Positions 5,229-6,358 of a stretch of DNA of 6,358 nucleotides are shown in pieces. The stretch spans positions 1 to 6,358 of the forward strand of contig JANXCM010000030.1 in NCBI GenBank assembly GCA_025060085.1, written 5' to 3'. The notes beneath the pieces were generated by a model. That model was not told the DNA's origin, searched no databases, and was given only the letters and a program-made list of their open reading frames with translations. Within the stretch, counting starts at the first letter, position 1. Each line of letters opens with the position of its first letter. A program made the position numbers and the translations under genes. This stretch comes from Patescibacteria group bacterium. GTDB lineage: Bacteria; Patescibacteriota; Minisyncoccia; UBA6257; HR35.

Positions 5229-6050
5229 TTAAAATAAATTATAATTTTTATCTTTTCTAATTCCATAAATCCTCTCCGCAGATTTCAAAATATTCATATC
5301 AACCTCTTCTATAAACATTTCTTCTCTATTATGATTTAACTTTTTAATTATTCCCTTAAATGGTAGGGCAATTTGAGAATGGCCAATTAGTCTATCCTTA
5401 AACTTTCCTATTTTAAATTCACCTGCAGCATTACAATAAATTAATACTATTTCATTTTCAAAAGCTCGAGCAACACAGAGAGAATCAACCATTTTAATTT
5501 CTGAATTTTTATCAAACTTAATTCCTATTCCAGCATCGCCATAACACCAATAACTTGGACAAATAACTATCCTTACTCTCTTTATTAACATTTTTCTAAA
5601 AATTTCAGGAAAAACTAAATCCCAACAAATAATTAAACCAATTTTTCCATATTGAGTATTAAAAACTGATATTTCATTTCCTGGTAGAAGATATTTTCTT
5701 TCTGTCCACCATAAATTGATTTTTTTATACCTCCCTCTAATTTTACCAATTTTATCGATATAATAACTGACATTAAATAATCCTCCTTTTTCTTCTTCAA
5801 TTATTGAACCAGGAACAATGTCAATTTTATATTTCTTGGCCATTGATTGAAAAATACACTTATATTTATTTTGAGAGTCAGCAAATTCTCTTTTGCTCAA
5901 TATTGGTCCAGTTAAAAAATCTTCGGGAAAAACAATAATATCAGCTTCTTTAATACTTGCTTTTTTTATAAAATTTTCAGCTCGCAAAAGATTAATTTCA
6001 GGTTTAAACTGCTCAATTTTAAATTGAACCACCGCTATTTTGACTTTCAT
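5229..6050 (-). CDS. Carbon-nitrogen hydrolase (nitrilase superfamily)
   Basis: The 273-residue cytosolic enzyme has the usual length and the catalytic set of the superfamily, which cleaves non-peptide C-N bonds in amides, nitriles or carbamoyl compounds. Glu43 lies in FPEDFLTG, Lys110 in RYKKINLW, Cys142 in GLIICWDLVFPE, and a second Glu, Glu117, in TERKYLLPG. The lysine motif reads YKKIN, lacking the His usual in YRKxHL. Other typical blocks are ARAFENEIVLIYCN (194-207) and IGHSQIALPFKGII (222-235). The substrate cannot be read from the sequence; omega-amidase, carbamoylputrescine amidase-like and NAD synthetase-type glutaminase branches are all conceivable. The ATG at 6050 lacks an SD. It lies downstream of the AspRS gene on the same strand with a 137-nt gap, and no functional link to its neighbours is evident. 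Confidence 0.9.
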   Translation of the reverse strand: MKVKIAVVQFKIEQFKPEINLLRAENFIKKASIKEADIIVFPEDFLTGPILSKREFADSQNKYKCIFQSMAKKYKIDIVPGSIIEEEKGGLFNVSYYIDKIGKIRGRYKKINLWWTERKYLLPGNEISVFNTQYGKIGLIICWDLVFPEIFRKMLIKRVRIVICPSYWCYGDAGIGIKFDKNSEIKMVDSLCVARAFENEIVLIYCNAAGEFKIGKFKDRLIGHSQIALPFKGIIKKLNHNREEMFIEEVDMNILKSAERIYGIRKDKNYNLF

Positions 6051-6109
6051 TAGAGAATTTTATCAAAATAAAAATATTAAAAAAATTAAAAATAATTTTC
6101 TTTCTTAAT

Positions 6110-6138
6110 AAATACAAAAATAAGAGATTTAAAATCCC
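6110..6138 (-). terminator. Weak candidate terminator after aspS
   Basis: On the minus strand GGGATTTTAAATCTC (6138-6124) can form a five-pair stem including one G-U pair, followed by TTATTTTTG. It sits about 50 nt past the AspRS stop. The stem is short and AT-rich, so this is tentative. Confidence 0.3.
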
Positions 6139-6187
6139 GAAAATTTATTGTTTTTTGATAAGCCTAGATATTATTAATTTACTAATT

Positions 6188-6358
6188 TTAAGGCTCTAGC
6201 CTATTAACTCCACGATATAAATAAGTAACTTCTCTAACATTTTTAAGATCAAAAATTTTCATAAGCATTCTCGTTGGTCCCATAGCAAAACCACCATGAG
6301 GAGGACAACCGTATTTGAAAAAATTTAGATAAAAGTTGATATTTTTAGTATTTAATCC
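6188..6358 (-). CDS. aspS: Aspartyl-tRNA synthetase, C-terminal fragment (archaeal/non-discriminating type)
   Basis: Only the last 56 residues are inside the window; the gene continues past its right edge. They contain KYGCPPHGGFAMGPTRMLM (residues 15-33 of the fragment), which is the class II aminoacyl-tRNA synthetase motif 3 with its invariant Arg, followed by NVREVTYLYRGVNRLEP, the terminal segment of class IIb AspRS/AsnRS enzymes that usually reads NIRE...FPRD.NRL.P. The enzyme ends right after RLEP, as archaeal-type AspRS and AsnRS do, and lacks the longer bacterial C-terminal tail. Such AspRS are often non-discriminating and also charge tRNA-Asn. AsnRS is the alternative and cannot be excluded from this fragment. 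The GPTR variation in motif 3, where GLER or GLDR is common, is slightly unusual. Confidence 0.85.
   Translation of the reverse strand, partial: GLNTKNINFYLNFFKYGCPPHGGFAMGPTRMLMKIFDLKNVREVTYLYRGVNRLEP

Noticed and set aside
5229..6358. Nitrilase-family gene and aspS as further parts of a queuosine system, because tRNA-Asp carries Q
   Set aside because: AspRS is a universal housekeeping enzyme and nitrilase-family amidases are not known steps of queuine salvage. Nearness alone is not evidence.

Overview
The window is very AT-rich. Its genes are short-linked, most lack a visible Shine-Dalgarno (SD) sequence, and all use the standard code. The AspRS fragment has an archaeal/non-discriminating-type ending, and Tgt has a divergent N-terminus. 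This suggests a reduced-genome bacterium, most likely from the Candidate Phyla Radiation (Patescibacteria). That placement is inference: there is no rRNA or ribosomal protein marker, and a DPANN-like archaeon with bacterial-type genes is not strictly excluded.

Layout, left to right. (1) 1-560 is the end of a CRISPR array with 37-nt repeats and seven complete spacers. It enters the window in mid-repeat and ends in a degenerate repeat; no cas gene is visible. (2) 558-794 is a decayed reading frame that starts inside that last repeat. (3) 817-2034 is an MFS transporter resembling the BT1 (folate/biopterin transporter) family, followed by a highly charged unknown protein (2106-2570). (4) On the minus strand, 4672-2600 is a two-gene operon: a Qng1-type queuosine-nucleotide glycosylase (queuosine salvage family, former DUF2419) whose stop codon directly abuts the start of a bacterial-type tRNA-guanine transglycosylase (tgt). 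(5) 4796-5196 is an isolated plus-strand transcription unit with a TTGACA promoter, a perfect palindrome, two strong SD sequences, two tiny hydrophobic reading frames and a terminator. Its GC content is about 44% by hand count, far above its neighbours. (6) On the minus strand are a nitrilase-superfamily amidohydrolase (5229-6050) and the C-terminal end of an aspartyl-tRNA synthetase (6188 to the window edge).

How the genes work together. The clearest functional unit is Qng1-Tgt. Qng1 would free queuine from queuosine 5'-monophosphate, and Tgt would insert it at position 34 of GUN-anticodon tRNAs (Tyr, His, Asn, Asp). No preQ1 synthesis gene is present here, and the Tgt base pocket has a Gly where preQ1-specific bacterial enzymes have Val, so a queuine-salvage pathway is the simplest reading. 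The BT1-like transporter could plausibly bring in a pterin- or deazapurine-like compound, but this rests only on proximity and family chemistry. The GC-rich cassette is the least explained part of the window. It may be a foreign, moron-like small-membrane-protein unit, a frameshifted two-helix membrane protein, or a structured RNA locus.
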